This document shows positions 17,490 to 26,126 of a stretch of 64,000 nt of DNA, piece by piece. The notes under the pieces were generated by a model, which worked only from the letters and a program-made list of their open reading frames with translations, did not search any database and was not told the DNA's origin. How positions within the stretch are numbered: position 1 is the stretch's first letter; each line of letters starts with the position of its first letter. Both the position numbers and the translations under genes were made by a program. The stretch comes from Arcticibacter sp041902385 (GTDB taxonomy: Bacteria > Bacteroidota > Bacteroidia > Sphingobacteriales > Sphingobacteriaceae), in contig NZ_CP169244.1 in NCBI RefSeq assembly GCF_041902385.1, positions 3,720,001 through 3,784,000 of the forward strand, in the 5' to 3' direction.

Positions 17490-18965
17490 ATGCATCTCGA
17501 TCCCGAAAAATTCGTAGCTGAAGGTCTTACCTACGATGACGTCTTATTAATTCCCGCTTATTCTGAAGTTTTACCCCGCGATGTAGACACCAGTACGTTT
17601 CTTACCAAAAAGATCCGTCTGAATGTCCCCGTCATTTCTGCAGCCATGGACACGGTTACAGAAGCCGAGCTGGCAATTGCGATTGCTCAGGCAGGAGGTA
17701 TTGGAATTCTGCACAAGAATATGACCATGGAGCGTCAGGCAGAGGAAGTCAGGAAAGTAAAACGGTCTGAAAGTGGTATGATCCAGGACCCCATTACACT
17801 CCAGGAAGACGCAACCGTAGGCGATGCCTTCAAGATCATGAAGGATTATGGAATTGGTGGAATTCCTGTCGTAAATGCAGAACGCGTCCTGGTGGGGATA
17901 ATCACCAACCGCGATCTTCGTTTTCAGAAAGACACCACCCTTGCTATCAGTAAGGCAATGACCAAGGATAACCTGATCACGGCCCCCGAAGGAACCACTC
18001 TTCTGCAGGCTGAAAGTATCCTTCAGGAATATAAAATTGAAAAATTACCCGTCGTAAATGAGAAGGGTGCCCTCGTCGGACTCATCACCTTTAAAGACAT
18101 TCAGAAATATAAGAACTACCCGCAGGCGTGTAAAGATGAGCACGGCCGCCTTCGTGTCGGTGCTGCTGTTGGAGTGGCGGGCGACAATCTCGAACGGGTC
18201 AAGGCGCTTGTAAACGCAGGAGTAGATGTAGTGACGGTTGATACCGCTCACGGTCACTCGAAAGGTGTCATCGAAATGGTGAAGACCATTAAGCAGCACT
18301 TCCCCAGCCTTCAGGTAATCGCAGGAAATATCGGAACCGCCGAAGGCGCAGTAGCGCTGGCAGATGCAGGTGCCGATGCTGTGAAAGTCGGTATCGGTCC
18401 GGGTTCTATCTGTACTACCCGCATCATCGCAGGGGTAGGAGTACCGCAGCTCTACGCAGTGTACGAGTGCGCCAAGGCCCTCAGAGGCAGAGGCGTTCCG
18501 GTGATTGCCGACGGCGGGATCAAGCAAACAGGGGATATTGTGAAGGCTATTGCCGCCGGAGCCAGTGCCATCATGGCCGGATCCTTATTTGCAGGGGTAG
18601 AAGAGTCGCCCGGTGAAACCATCATTTACGAAGGCCGGAAGTTCAAATCGTATCGCGGCATGGGATCTGTCGAAGCGATGCAGAAAGGTTCAAAAGACCG
18701 GTACTTCCAGGACGAGACTGATGTAGTGACCAAGCTCGTTCCCGAAGGTATCGTCGGACGGGTGCCCTACAAAGGTACTCTCGCTGAAGTGATCTATCAG
18801 TATATCGGCGGACTGCGTGCAGGAATGCACTATTGCGGAGCTGCAACCATCGAGGATCTGCAGAACGCCAGATTCGTCAGAATTACAGCTGCCGGAATGC
18901 GCGAAAGCCATCCGCATGATATCACCATTACCAAAGAAGCACCGAATTATACCAGCAGCCGCTAG
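17490..18965 (+). CDS. guaB: IMP dehydrogenase
   Basis: 491-residue enzyme oxidising IMP to XMP with NAD+, the committed step to GMP. It opens with FVAEGLTYDDVLLIPAYSEV, followed by a paired CBS insert (residues about 95-210) that senses nucleotides. The catalytic loop GIGPGSICTTRI near residue 300 holds the active-site Cys. The phosphate-binding IADGGIKQTGD and flap YRGMGSVEAM follow. The start at 17490 gives the normal length and matches the upstream promoter box. It is monocistronic, with a terminator 26 bases after the stop. Confidence 0.97.
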   Translation: MHLDPEKFVAEGLTYDDVLLIPAYSEVLPRDVDTSTFLTKKIRLNVPVISAAMDTVTEAELAIAIAQAGGIGILHKNMTMERQAEEVRKVKRSESGMIQDPITLQEDATVGDAFKIMKDYGIGGIPVVNAERVLVGIITNRDLRFQKDTTLAISKAMTKDNLITAPEGTTLLQAESILQEYKIEKLPVVNEKGALVGLITFKDIQKYKNYPQACKDEHGRLRVGAAVGVAGDNLERVKALVNAGVDVVTVDTAHGHSKGVIEMVKTIKQHFPSLQVIAGNIGTAEGAVALADAGADAVKVGIGPGSICTTRIIAGVGVPQLYAVYECAKALRGRGVPVIADGGIKQTGDIVKAIAAGASAIMAGSLFAGVEESPGETIIYEGRKFKSYRGMGSVEAMQKGSKDRYFQDETDVVTKLVPEGIVGRVPYKGTLAEVIYQYIGGLRAGMHYCGAATIEDLQNARFVRITAAGMRESHPHDITITKEAPNYTSSR

Positions 18966-18991
18966 ACTGCCTGAGCATAAAGAGACCAAAA

Positions 18992-19027
18992 AAAGAGGCT
19001 GATCAGCAATGATTTCAGCCTCTTTTC
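18992..19027 (+). terminator. guaB terminator
   Basis: Arms AAAAGAGGCTGA (18992-19003) and TCAGCCTCTTTT (19016-19027) are perfect 12-base complements with a 12-base loop, and the right arm ends in a T run. Confidence 0.9.
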
Positions 19028-19471
19028 TGTTTATATATGACGTTCTCCTCAAGCCCCGTTTATCCTTTTCCCGGAGAATGACGCACAAATTGCGCCGGTA
19101 AAAGAGGGCCGACTTGCTGCCACCGCCTTGTCTTTAACGGAGAATTAGCAAAAAAAACGCCCTGTCCTGGTTTTTCAACGCAATATCTTTATTCGCGGCG
19201 TCGCAGGGATGAACCAAAACTAAGGCCCTGTTCTGGCGCTGAGCTGCAATAAATCGACATCTGTTAGTTCCTCAGTTTCAGTTGTTTGTGACGATTTGTC
19301 TAAAAAAGAATACTTTTCCCTTGCAGAGTACAGCTAATTTTCCGTATTTAGTCTACTAAATCTATAGAGTTATCATGATTGTAATACTTCATACACATGT
19401 CTGTTGAAGCTGGTAGACAGATCACATCCACTTCACCCACTTTATTAATTCAAAAATTACCAGAATCACTA
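19028..19471 (+). other. Intergenic region ahead of the TonB receptor gene
   Basis: About 440 bases with no recognisable gene or RNA. A possible weak promoter is TTTG at 19285-19288 with TACTTTTC at 19311-19318 (22-base spacing, last base mismatched). The long leader could hold regulation of the receptor, but I see no convincing structure. Confidence 0.3.
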
Positions 19472-22432
19472 ATGAATCATTTTCTACAAGTTCTTTCTAA
19501 GGGCATACTCGCGTCCTTCCTGTTTGTCTTTGTCCTTTTTTCGGCTGCCCGTGCGCAGGGCAACAACTTTATCCTGGTATCAGGTCACATAGTCGATCAG
19601 CAGGCCAAACAGCCTCTGGAAGGAGTAAGCGTTTTGGTCAAGGGAACCGTCACTGGCACAGTGACCGACGCGCAGGGGAACTTTAACCTGAAGACCCGCG
19701 CCCGGTACCCCTTCGTTTTGCAGATCAGAAGTATTGGTTTTCAGGCCCAGGAGTTCGAGGTAAAAGGCCCCGAGTCGAACTTAAACATCCAGCTTGTTAC
19801 TCAAACCATGCTCGGCAAGGAAGTCGTGGTCACGGCCTCCAGGGTGGAGGAAAACATCATGAAGTCGCCCGTGGCAATCGATAAGCTCGACATACGCTCC
19901 ATTCGCGAAAGTCCGGCGCCGAGTTTCTACGACGCGCTGGAGAATATAAAAGGTGTGCAGATGACCACGTCCAGCCTCACCTTTAAAATTCCGAATACAC
20001 GCGGCTTTAATATTCCCAGCAACTATCGTTTCATGCAGCTGGTAGACGGAGTAGACATGCAGGCCGCCACGCTGGGTGTTCCGCTCGGTAACGCCGTTGG
20101 CCCAACAGAGCTCGATATCGCAAGCGTTGAGATCACTCCCGGTGCTGCCTCTGCGCTCTACGGCATGAACGCCATCAACGGCATGTCGAACCTGCTTACC
20201 AAAAGTCCCTTTCTTTATCAGGGGCTGAGCATCTATCAGAAAACCGGCTTAAATCATACCGGCGGCACAGGCAGGGAGCTGAGCAATCTCACCGAAACGG
20301 CTATCCGCTATGCGAGGGCCTTCAATAATAAGTGGGCGTTCAAGATCAATGCGAGCTATATGCGCGGAACCGACTGGCTCTCAGACACGCGGCTCGACCA
20401 GAACCCTAACAGCCTGAAGACCGCTAACCCTGCTTTCCCGGAGCTCAGCGGTGAAAATAATGCTGTCTTTGACGGATGGAACAAATATGGCGACGATGCC
20501 CTGGCAGGAAGCAATACCGTGTCCATAACCGGACTTACCATCAACGGACAGCCTAACCAGACCCTGACAGTGGCACGAACCGGATATTGGGAAAAGGATC
20601 TGGTGAGTCCAACAGTTGACAACCTGAAGTTCGATGCCGCCCTTCACTACCGGCTGACCGACAAGGTGGAGCTCTCATACGCCTACCGCGTGGGTAAGAT
20701 GGACGGCGTTTTTCAGCGCGGTAACAAAATACAGCTCGATAATGTCATCGTTCAGAACCACAAGTTAGAGGTGAAGGGATCCAACTTTCTTTTGCGCGGC
20801 TACCTGTCGAAGGAAGACTCTGGCGACTCCTACAACGTGAAGCCCCTGGCCGATAACCTCGACCTGGCCAGCGGAGGGAGCGGCAGTGTATGGGGGACGA
20901 AGTTTAAGACTGCCCTCAACGCATACGCCAGCGAAAACGGCGGCGTCCTGTCCTCCTCTAACCTGGCAGCAGCCACCCGTTACGCAAGGGAACAGGCTGA
21001 TGCCGGTCGGGTTACTCCCGGTACGCAGGCTTTTAACGACTTAAAAAACACCATCCGCCACATCAATAACTGGGATATCAAATCCTCCCAGATCCCCGAC
21101 GCTCCTGCAACAGGGGGTGCTGCTCTAGTTCAGAAAAGTAATTTATATCACGTTGAAGGGCAGTGGGATCTGTCCAATCAGGTAAAGGTGTTTGATCTCC
21201 TTTTAGGAGGCGACGCCCGCATCTACCAGGTGATCCCCGATGGCAATACTTTTGTCGACTTTTCACGGCCTATTGAAGACAGGAGCAAACAGCTGCCTGA
21301 CGGCAGTTTCGGAGATAAAGTATATTATAAGAAATTCGGTGCTTTCACACAGCTTACCAAAACCCTGTTTGACGAGAAGCTAAAGCTGTTCGGCTCGCTC
21401 CGGTTTGATTACAACCCTGAGTTTGATCCCAAGTTCACGCCCCGGCTGGCAGCCGTGTATACCTTTAAGGAAAATCACAACTTCCGGTTCACCTTTCAGG
21501 AAGGCTACCGCTTTCCCGCACTCTTTGAGGCGCTGTCATACGTCAATAACGGTCGTGTGAAGCGCGTTGGAAGCTTGTCATACATCAACGAGGGGCTGGG
21601 CTATCTCGACAACAGCTATACCCAGGCCTCTGTCGTTAACTTTAACGCCGCTGTGAAGGCTGCCGGAAATACTGATGCCGCCGCTCTGGCCAACCGGGGT
21701 CTGCTGCAGCCTGCTAATCTTCCCGAGGCGCGCCCCGAGCGCATCACGTCCTACGAGTTCGGCTACAAGAGCATCATCCTCAACAACAAGCTCGTGATCG
21801 ATGTCGATGCCTACACCAACCAGTACGACGGTTTCCTCGGCCAGGTTCAGGTATTTGTTCCAAAGGGAGAGACCGTGGGTTCTGATGCGGCAGTTATCGC
21901 CATGATCGACCGTAACCGGGATGCCACCGCAGCCTCCGGCGGAAATGCTGCCAGCAAGGGTCAGGACCGCTACCGCGTCTATACCAATGCCCGGAACACC
22001 TATCGGGCCTACGGATCGGCTCTCGGCCTGACCTATAACTTTTATAAAAAATATACCCTTTCGGGGAATGTCAACTTCAATAAGATGAAGTCGAACAGCA
22101 GTTCGGATATCTTCGTCACCGGCTTCAATACGCCCGAATGGGCTTCCAATATTTCCTTTGGGAACCGCGAGATCGTGAAGAACCTGGGCTTCAACGTGGT
22201 CTACCACTGGCAGGAGTCCTTCTTATGGGAGAGCCCCCTGGTGACCGGCCGGGTAGCAGCCATCAATACCGTTGATGCGCAGGCTTCGTACCGCATCCCC
22301 CAAAGTAAAGCGACGATTAAGGTGGGAGGAACCAACCTGCTAAACAAGAAGTATATCCAGTATGCGGGAGGACCAACACTAGGTGCTCTTTACTATGCCG
22401 CAATCACATTCGACGGACTGCTCGCCAAATAG
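19472..22432 (+). CDS. TonB-dependent outer-membrane receptor
   Basis: 986 residues from ATG 19472, with signal peptide MNHFLQVLSKGILASFLF ending at ARAQ. A carboxypeptidase-regulatory-like domain follows (about 35-115; GHIVDQQAKQPLEGVSVLVK). The plug domain is about 120-240 (VVVTASRVEENIMKSPVAID, GAASALYGMNAINGMSNLL), then a C-terminal barrel ending with strand-like NLLNKKYIQYAG and a final ITFDGLLAK. These receptors import scarce ligands using TonB energy. No SusD partner follows, so it is not a classical SusC/D pair; the substrate (metal chelate, vitamin, oligosaccharide) is unknown. An upstream in-frame ATG at 19397 would put 25 residues before the signal peptide and is unlikely. A terminator follows. 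Confidence 0.92.
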   Translation: MNHFLQVLSKGILASFLFVFVLFSAARAQGNNFILVSGHIVDQQAKQPLEGVSVLVKGTVTGTVTDAQGNFNLKTRARYPFVLQIRSIGFQAQEFEVKGPESNLNIQLVTQTMLGKEVVVTASRVEENIMKSPVAIDKLDIRSIRESPAPSFYDALENIKGVQMTTSSLTFKIPNTRGFNIPSNYRFMQLVDGVDMQAATLGVPLGNAVGPTELDIASVEITPGAASALYGMNAINGMSNLLTKSPFLYQGLSIYQKTGLNHTGGTGRELSNLTETAIRYARAFNNKWAFKINASYMRGTDWLSDTRLDQNPNSLKTANPAFPELSGENNAVFDGWNKYGDDALAGSNTVSITGLTINGQPNQTLTVARTGYWEKDLVSPTVDNLKFDAALHYRLTDKVELSYAYRVGKMDGVFQRGNKIQLDNVIVQNHKLEVKGSNFLLRGYLSKEDSGDSYNVKPLADNLDLASGGSGSVWGTKFKTALNAYASENGGVLSSSNLAAATRYAREQADAGRVTPGTQAFNDLKNTIRHINNWDIKSSQIPDAPATGGAALVQKSNLYHVEGQWDLSNQVKVFDLLLGGDARIYQVIPDGNTFVDFSRPIEDRSKQLPDGSFGDKVYYKKFGAFTQLTKTLFDEKLKLFGSLRFDYNPEFDPKFTPRLAAVYTFKENHNFRFTFQEGYRFPALFEALSYVNNGRVKRVGSLSYINEGLGYLDNSYTQASVVNFNAAVKAAGNTDAAALANRGLLQPANLPEARPERITSYEFGYKSIILNNKLVIDVDAYTNQYDGFLGQVQVFVPKGETVGSDAAVIAMIDRNRDATAASGGNAASKGQDRYRVYTNARNTYRAYGSALGLTYNFYKKYTLSGNVNFNKMKSNSSSDIFVTGFNTPEWASNISFGNREIVKNLGFNVVYHWQESFLWESPLVTGRVAAINTVDAQASYRIPQSKATIKVGGTNLLNKKYIQYAGGPTLGALYYAAITFDGLLAK

Positions 22433-22449
22433 CAGACCATCACGTTACA

Positions 22450-22480
22450 AAAGCCCGGTTCGGAGTACGCACCGGGCTTT
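22450..22480 (+). terminator. Terminator after the TonB receptor gene
   Basis: AAAGCCCGGT (22450-22459) and ACCGGGCTTT (22471-22480) are perfect 10-base arms with an 11-base loop. Confidence 0.85.
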
Positions 22481-22800
22481 CGCATTTTACCACCTTTGCT
22501 AAAAGAGGCGGAAGTAGCGTCGGGGCGCGAGCCCGATAGGGTGTACCGGCCTCATTGATACGCCTTGTTCTTATAATTTGCTTGATTAAGCAGGCAGCAC
22601 CCCTGTGTATCTGTACTTCGGCACGATTCTGCGGCCTTGCCCTCGGAGGGGTTTAGCAGGGTGTTTGGCCGCTTAAACAGAGTAAGTATCCCTGCTTTTT
22701 ATTTCTTTCGCCGGTTACGCAAGGGAGTAGGAAAATCGCTAATTTTGAGCTTACGCCATTGTCAGAAGCGTTCTTTTATATAACAGACAGAGGACCCGGC
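22481..22800 (+). other. Intergenic region before the repeat array
   Basis: 320 bases without a convincing gene. The part at 22500-22550 is GC-rich and the rest mixed. I found no tRNA-like fold or promoter box. It leads directly into the 66-bp repeats. Confidence 0.35.
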
Positions 22801-23110
22801 AGTCCAATTTTCCTGTATCAGTCCCGTTCTTGCCCAAAGTGCTTCGTCGCTCGCTGATGCCCGCTTGACCCGATTTTCCTGTTTCAGCCCCGTTCTTGCC
22901 CGATGCGGTTCGTTGCTTGCTGATGCCCGCTTGGTTCAATTTTCCTTCAATTCCCCGGGAAAACTCCTCTCCAACGAAAGACTTGCTGATGCCCGATTCG
23001 TCCAATTTTCCTGTATCAGTCCCGTTCTTGCCCAAAGTGCTTCGTCGCTCGTTGGTGCCAGCTTGGTTCGATTTTCCTGGATCAGCCCCGTTTTTGACAG
23101 ATGCGCTTCG
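22801..23110. repeat. 66-bp tandem repeat array, about five units
   Basis: The core (C)(A/G)ATTTTCCT recurs with C at 22805, 22871, 22937, 23003 and 23069, an exact 66-base period. Units share CCCGTTCTTGCCC and GCTGATGCCCGCTTG segments but have diverged; the third is the most different. The period is divisible by three. The minus strand is open from 23110 to 22751 and reads as 22-residue repeats with core GKNGTDTGKLD and QAGISKRR-like segments, but no ATG start is visible in that frame (only TTG at 23035). The plus strand is also open in more than one frame, as expected of a stop-free repeat. Coding status is unresolved. Confidence 0.85.
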
Positions 23111-23257
23111 TCACTCGCTGCAAGGCGCTTCGTTGGTTCTTTTACTGTTCTTCGCTTGCGCTTCGGGAGTTTGCCGTCGTTTTGCCGTCGGTTTTTCGTC
23201 CTTTCTTCGCTTCTGCTTCGTTTCTCATTCGTTCCTGGTTCGTTCCTGCTTCGTCGT

Positions 23258-23345
23258 TTCTTCGTCTCCGCTTCGGCGTTTCTTCGTCTCCGCTTCGTCG
23301 TTTCTTCGTCTCCGCTTCGTCAGTTTGCCGTCTCCGCTTCGTCTC
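23258..23345. repeat. 22-bp tandem repeat, about four units
   Basis: Units start at 23258, 23280, 23302 and 23324, each close to TTCTTCGTCTCCGCTTCGTC plus two bases. The preceding 23101-23257 is a degenerate stretch rich in TTCG with the same pyrimidine bias. The plus strand is almost pure pyrimidine plus G, so the region has strong strand asymmetry. Confidence 0.85.
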
Positions 23346-23493
23346 CGGACTTGCTAGCTGTAAAAAAAACGACAGAAAACGGACGGCCCAGGTACGGTCC
23401 TGGTAATACTCAGGATCTATCCTTTCCCTTTCCAGAAGAAATAATGAAGCCTTTTCTTATAAATCCTGATACGGCAGCTTTCAACTCCTTTGT

Positions 23494-23501
23494 TATTTTT
23501 G
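23494..23501 (+). promoter_or_regulatory. -7 box immediately before the LOG-family gene
   Basis: TATTTTTG matches TAnnTTTG. It ends only five bases before the ATG at 23507, which would give a leaderless or nearly leaderless transcript, perhaps starting translation at the ATG at 23513. No TTTG is visible at -33. Confidence 0.35.
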
Positions 23502-23506
23502 CAGAC

Positions 23507-24097
23507 ATGAAAATGAATAGCATTTGTGTCTATTGCGGCGCAAATTTTAATGGAGATCCCGTATTGAAGCAGGCCATAGAGGATCTGGCCCAGGCCCTGG
23601 TCGACCGACAGATCGAGCTCGTATACGGGGGCGGAAGCGTAGGTGTGATGGGGCTGATTGCCGATGAGGTGCTCGGAAGGAAAGGAAGGGTAGTGGGAGT
23701 GATTCCCCAGTTCCTGATGGATAAGGAGGTAGGGCATAGCGAGGTATCAGAAATGATCATCACCGACAACATGCATCAGCGGAAAAAGAAGATGGCCGAC
23801 ATTGCCGATGGCTTCATCGTGCTGCCCGGCGGTTTCGGAACGCTGGAGGAGTTTTTCGAAGTGCTGACCTGGCTGCAGCTCGGCCTCCACAGCAAGCCGA
23901 TAGGGGTGCTCAATGTGGATGGCTACTACGATCATCTTTTTGCGCAGATGGACGTGATGGTAGAACGTAAATTTCTGAAGCCCGCCAACCGCGACCTGGT
24001 GATAAACGAGAGCAACCCCGCCGCCCTGCTTGAACGGATGGAGGGCTTTCAGGCCGCTCCCGACGAGGTTTGGTTCAGAGACCGAAATCTGACCTGA
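23507..24097 (+). CDS. LOG family protein (cytokinin-riboside 5'-monophosphate phosphoribohydrolase type, TIGR00730)
   Basis: 196 residues with the Rossmann-like LOG fold. The motif PGGFGTLEEFFEVLTWLQLG near residue 107 is the diagnostic PGGxGTxxE, with GGGSVGVMGLIADEV near residue 41 and the early CVYCGANF. LOG enzymes hydrolyse nucleoside 5'-monophosphates; in bacteria the physiological substrate is mostly unknown. The frame stays open back to 22865 through the repeats, but the family begins at MKMNSICVYCG, so I start at 23507. trxB follows after 55 bases with its own promoter. Confidence 0.9.
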   Translation: MKMNSICVYCGANFNGDPVLKQAIEDLAQALVDRQIELVYGGGSVGVMGLIADEVLGRKGRVVGVIPQFLMDKEVGHSEVSEMIITDNMHQRKKKMADIADGFIVLPGGFGTLEEFFEVLTWLQLGLHSKPIGVLNVDGYYDHLFAQMDVMVERKFLKPANRDLVINESNPAALLERMEGFQAAPDEVWFRDRNLT

Positions 24098-24103
24098 GGG
24101 TGA

Positions 24104-24135
24104 CTTGCCTAAGGGCAGAGAAACTCGTAAATTTG
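24104..24135 (+). promoter_or_regulatory. Promoter of trxB
   Basis: TAAATTTG at 24128-24135 matches the -7 consensus. CTTG at 24104-24107, 20 bases upstream, approximates the -33 TTTG. The ATG is at 24153. Confidence 0.6.
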
Positions 24136-24152
24136 TAAATTAAATAGATTTT

Positions 24153-25109
24153 ATGTTGCAGGAAACAGAACATGTTCAATGCCTGATTATAGGTTCAGGT
24201 CCCGCTGGTTACACCGCTGCGATCTATGCAGCTCGCGCAGATTTAAAACCAGTGCTCTACACAGGCATCGTGCCTGGCGGTCAGCTTACTCAGACTACCG
24301 AAGTGGAAAACTTTCCGGGCTATCCGGGCGGGATCATGGGACCGGAGATGATGGAAGATTTCAGAAAGCAGGCAGAGCGGTTTGGTACAGACATTCGTTT
24401 TGGTTATGCAACCTCGGTCGATTTTTCAGGGCCGCTCCATAAAGTGGTGATCGACGAGCATAAAACCATTATAGCAGATACTGTGATCGTGGCAACCGGA
24501 GCTTCAGCAAAGTGGCTGGGCCTCGAAAGCGAGCAGAAATATAACGGATTTGGGGTTTCTGCCTGTGCGGTTTGTGACGGCTTCTTCTTCAAAGGCCAGG
24601 ATGTGGCCATTGTTGGGGCTGGCGACACCGCTGCTGAGGAAGCTACTTACCTGGCTAAGCTGTGCCGCAAAGTGCATGTACTGGTCCGCCGCGACGAGTT
24701 CAGGGCTTCTAAGGCGATGCAGGCCCGGGTACTCGACACGGCCAATATCGAAATCCATTACAACACCGAAACAAAGGAGATTGTGGGTGATGGTCAGAAC
24801 GTGACGGGAGTCCATGTTGTGAACAATAAAACGGGAGAGGAAAAGACCATCCCGGTCACCGGATTTTTCGTGGCTATTGGTCATAAGCCGAATACAGACA
24901 TTTTTAAAGGCTGGCTCGACATGGATGAGACCGGCTATCTGATCACCAAACCAGGCACTGCACAAACCAACATCGAAGGGGTTTTTGCCTGCGGCGATGC
25001 TCAGGACAAAATTTACCGCCAGGCCGTGACGGCTGCTGGTACCGGATGCATGGCGGCGCTGGAGGCTGAGCGGTACCTTGCTGAAAAGGAATACGAAACA
25101 GCTCACTAG
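24153..25109 (+). CDS. trxB: Thioredoxin-disulfide reductase
   Basis: 318-residue FAD/NADPH flavoprotein that reduces thioredoxin in the cytoplasm. The FAD-binding GxGxxG is in IIGSGPAGYTAAIYAARA at the N-terminus, the redox-active pair is CAVCDG near residue 135, the NADPH site is VAIVGAGDTAAEEATYLA near residue 150, and the C-terminal FAD motif is GVFACGDAQDKIYRQAVTAA. Length and motif order are standard. It has its own promoter, and bTHX follows after 89 bases. Confidence 0.97.
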   Translation: MLQETEHVQCLIIGSGPAGYTAAIYAARADLKPVLYTGIVPGGQLTQTTEVENFPGYPGGIMGPEMMEDFRKQAERFGTDIRFGYATSVDFSGPLHKVVIDEHKTIIADTVIVATGASAKWLGLESEQKYNGFGVSACAVCDGFFFKGQDVAIVGAGDTAAEEATYLAKLCRKVHVLVRRDEFRASKAMQARVLDTANIEIHYNTETKEIVGDGQNVTGVHVVNNKTGEEKTIPVTGFFVAIGHKPNTDIFKGWLDMDETGYLITKPGTAQTNIEGVFACGDAQDKIYRQAVTAAGTGCMAALEAERYLAEKEYETAH

Positions 25110-25198
25110 GAGCTGAGGGCTTTCCGGCCTTTGATCTGTAGCAAAACCTTTTCGGCTTTTAAAGCGTTATCTTGTTTTACTTTTTAAATATCACATTT

Positions 25199-25321
25199 AT
25201 GGGAAAAGGAGATATCAAATCAAAAAGAGGAAAGATCACCAACAAATCATTTGGAAAGAAAAGACCTCACCGGTTGAAACAGACGCAGCAGTCGTCGCAA
25301 ACAGAAAAAATTGCTGAATAA
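25199..25321 (+). CDS. 30S ribosomal protein bTHX
   Basis: A 40-residue, very basic protein beginning MGKGDIKSKRGKITNKSFGK, the signature of the small-subunit protein THX found in Thermus and in Bacteroidota. It binds 16S rRNA in the head of the 30S subunit. It is easily missed because of its size. The ATG follows an AT-rich leader, and a hairpin terminator starts at its stop codon, so it may be expressed alone. Confidence 0.9.
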   Translation: MGKGDIKSKRGKITNKSFGKKRPHRLKQTQQSSQTEKIAE

Positions 25322-25345
25322 AAGTGCCGGAACCGGCACTTTTAT
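25321..25345 (+). terminator. Terminator after bTHX
   Basis: AAAGTGCCGG and CCGGCACTTT are complementary around a very short loop, with TTT following. The hairpin begins at the last base of the bTHX stop. Confidence 0.8.
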
Positions 25346-25357
25346 CGTTATATAGCC

Positions 25358-25954
25358 ATGGCATCATCTTCTATCCGTTCCAGAATAACAGTCATCCTGA
25401 CCATCACCATTTGTATTGCAGTTGCCCTTCTCCTTCTTTTCTTTTACCTGAAGCGGGAGTTCCTCACTACACGCACAGAGATCAGCGAAGACGTCATGAT
25501 CGAGAAGATCACCAGCATCGGCAAGCTGGAGCTCGTGAAGTACTCGATGAAGGATGTGCTGGAAAAGAAAGAGCTGCGCACCATCCTGCCCGACAAGCGG
25601 ATCCTTCTTGTAGCAGCAGGGGAGGTAGCAGGCTGTATCGACCTCACGCGGGTGAAGAAAGAAGACGTGGTGCCTTCCGGTCAGGACTCCCTTACCGTTA
25701 CGCTTCCGCAGCCTGAGATCTGCTACTTTAAGATCGATCACAAGCGTTCCAAAGTGTACGACGTTTCAGGCACCTGGTTCCCCACCGACACAAAGGCCAT
25801 GGTTGAGGATGTCTATAAGCTGGCTGAGCAGCGAATGCTCCAGAACGCAAAGGAGATGGACATCCTTGGCAAGACCCGGGAGAATGCCTTCGTGATCTTT
25901 AAGCCGATGCTTGAGAACATCTCAGGAAAAAAAGTAGGGATCCTCTTCCGCTAG
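25358..25954 (+). CDS. DUF4230 membrane-anchored protein
   Basis: 198 residues with one N-terminal membrane helix (about 9-30, ITVILTITICIAVALLLLFF) and a soluble domain outside. The segments LLVAAGEVAGCIDLTRVKKED near residue 85, LPQPEICYFKIDHKRSKVY near residue 115, and the C-terminal NISGKKVGILF are typical of DUF4230, a family of unknown function. The start at 25358 sits right after the bTHX terminator. No partner genes hint at its role. Confidence 0.75.
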   Translation: MASSSIRSRITVILTITICIAVALLLLFFYLKREFLTTRTEISEDVMIEKITSIGKLELVKYSMKDVLEKKELRTILPDKRILLVAAGEVAGCIDLTRVKKEDVVPSGQDSLTVTLPQPEICYFKIDHKRSKVYDVSGTWFPTDTKAMVEDVYKLAEQRMLQNAKEMDILGKTRENAFVIFKPMLENISGKKVGILFR

Positions 25955-26126
25955 ACGGCATCCGGCATGCCTTATTTTCGTCCGCTTAAGAGGTACCTGC
26001 ACCCGCGGCAGAGGCGCCACCCTGCACGGAGCTGCCTCTGCGCTTAACCCTTTTAGCGCAAAGATTTGGCTCTCCTGTTTTATTTTCTAAGAACCTTTCG
26101 TATTATTGATGCTGTCAATTACTGTT

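Noticed and set aside
19472..22432. SusC of a SusC/SusD polysaccharide-utilisation locus
   Set aside because: No SusD-like gene, glycoside hydrolase or sensor follows; the receptor stands alone with its own terminator.
22801..23345. CRISPR array
   Set aside because: The repeats are directly tandem with no unique spacers of uniform length, and no cas genes are nearby.
22865..24097. A 410-residue protein fusing the repeats to the LOG domain
   Set aside because: The LOG family begins at MKMNSICVYCG (23507). The upstream part is low-complexity translated repeat, and a -7 promoter box lies just before 23507.
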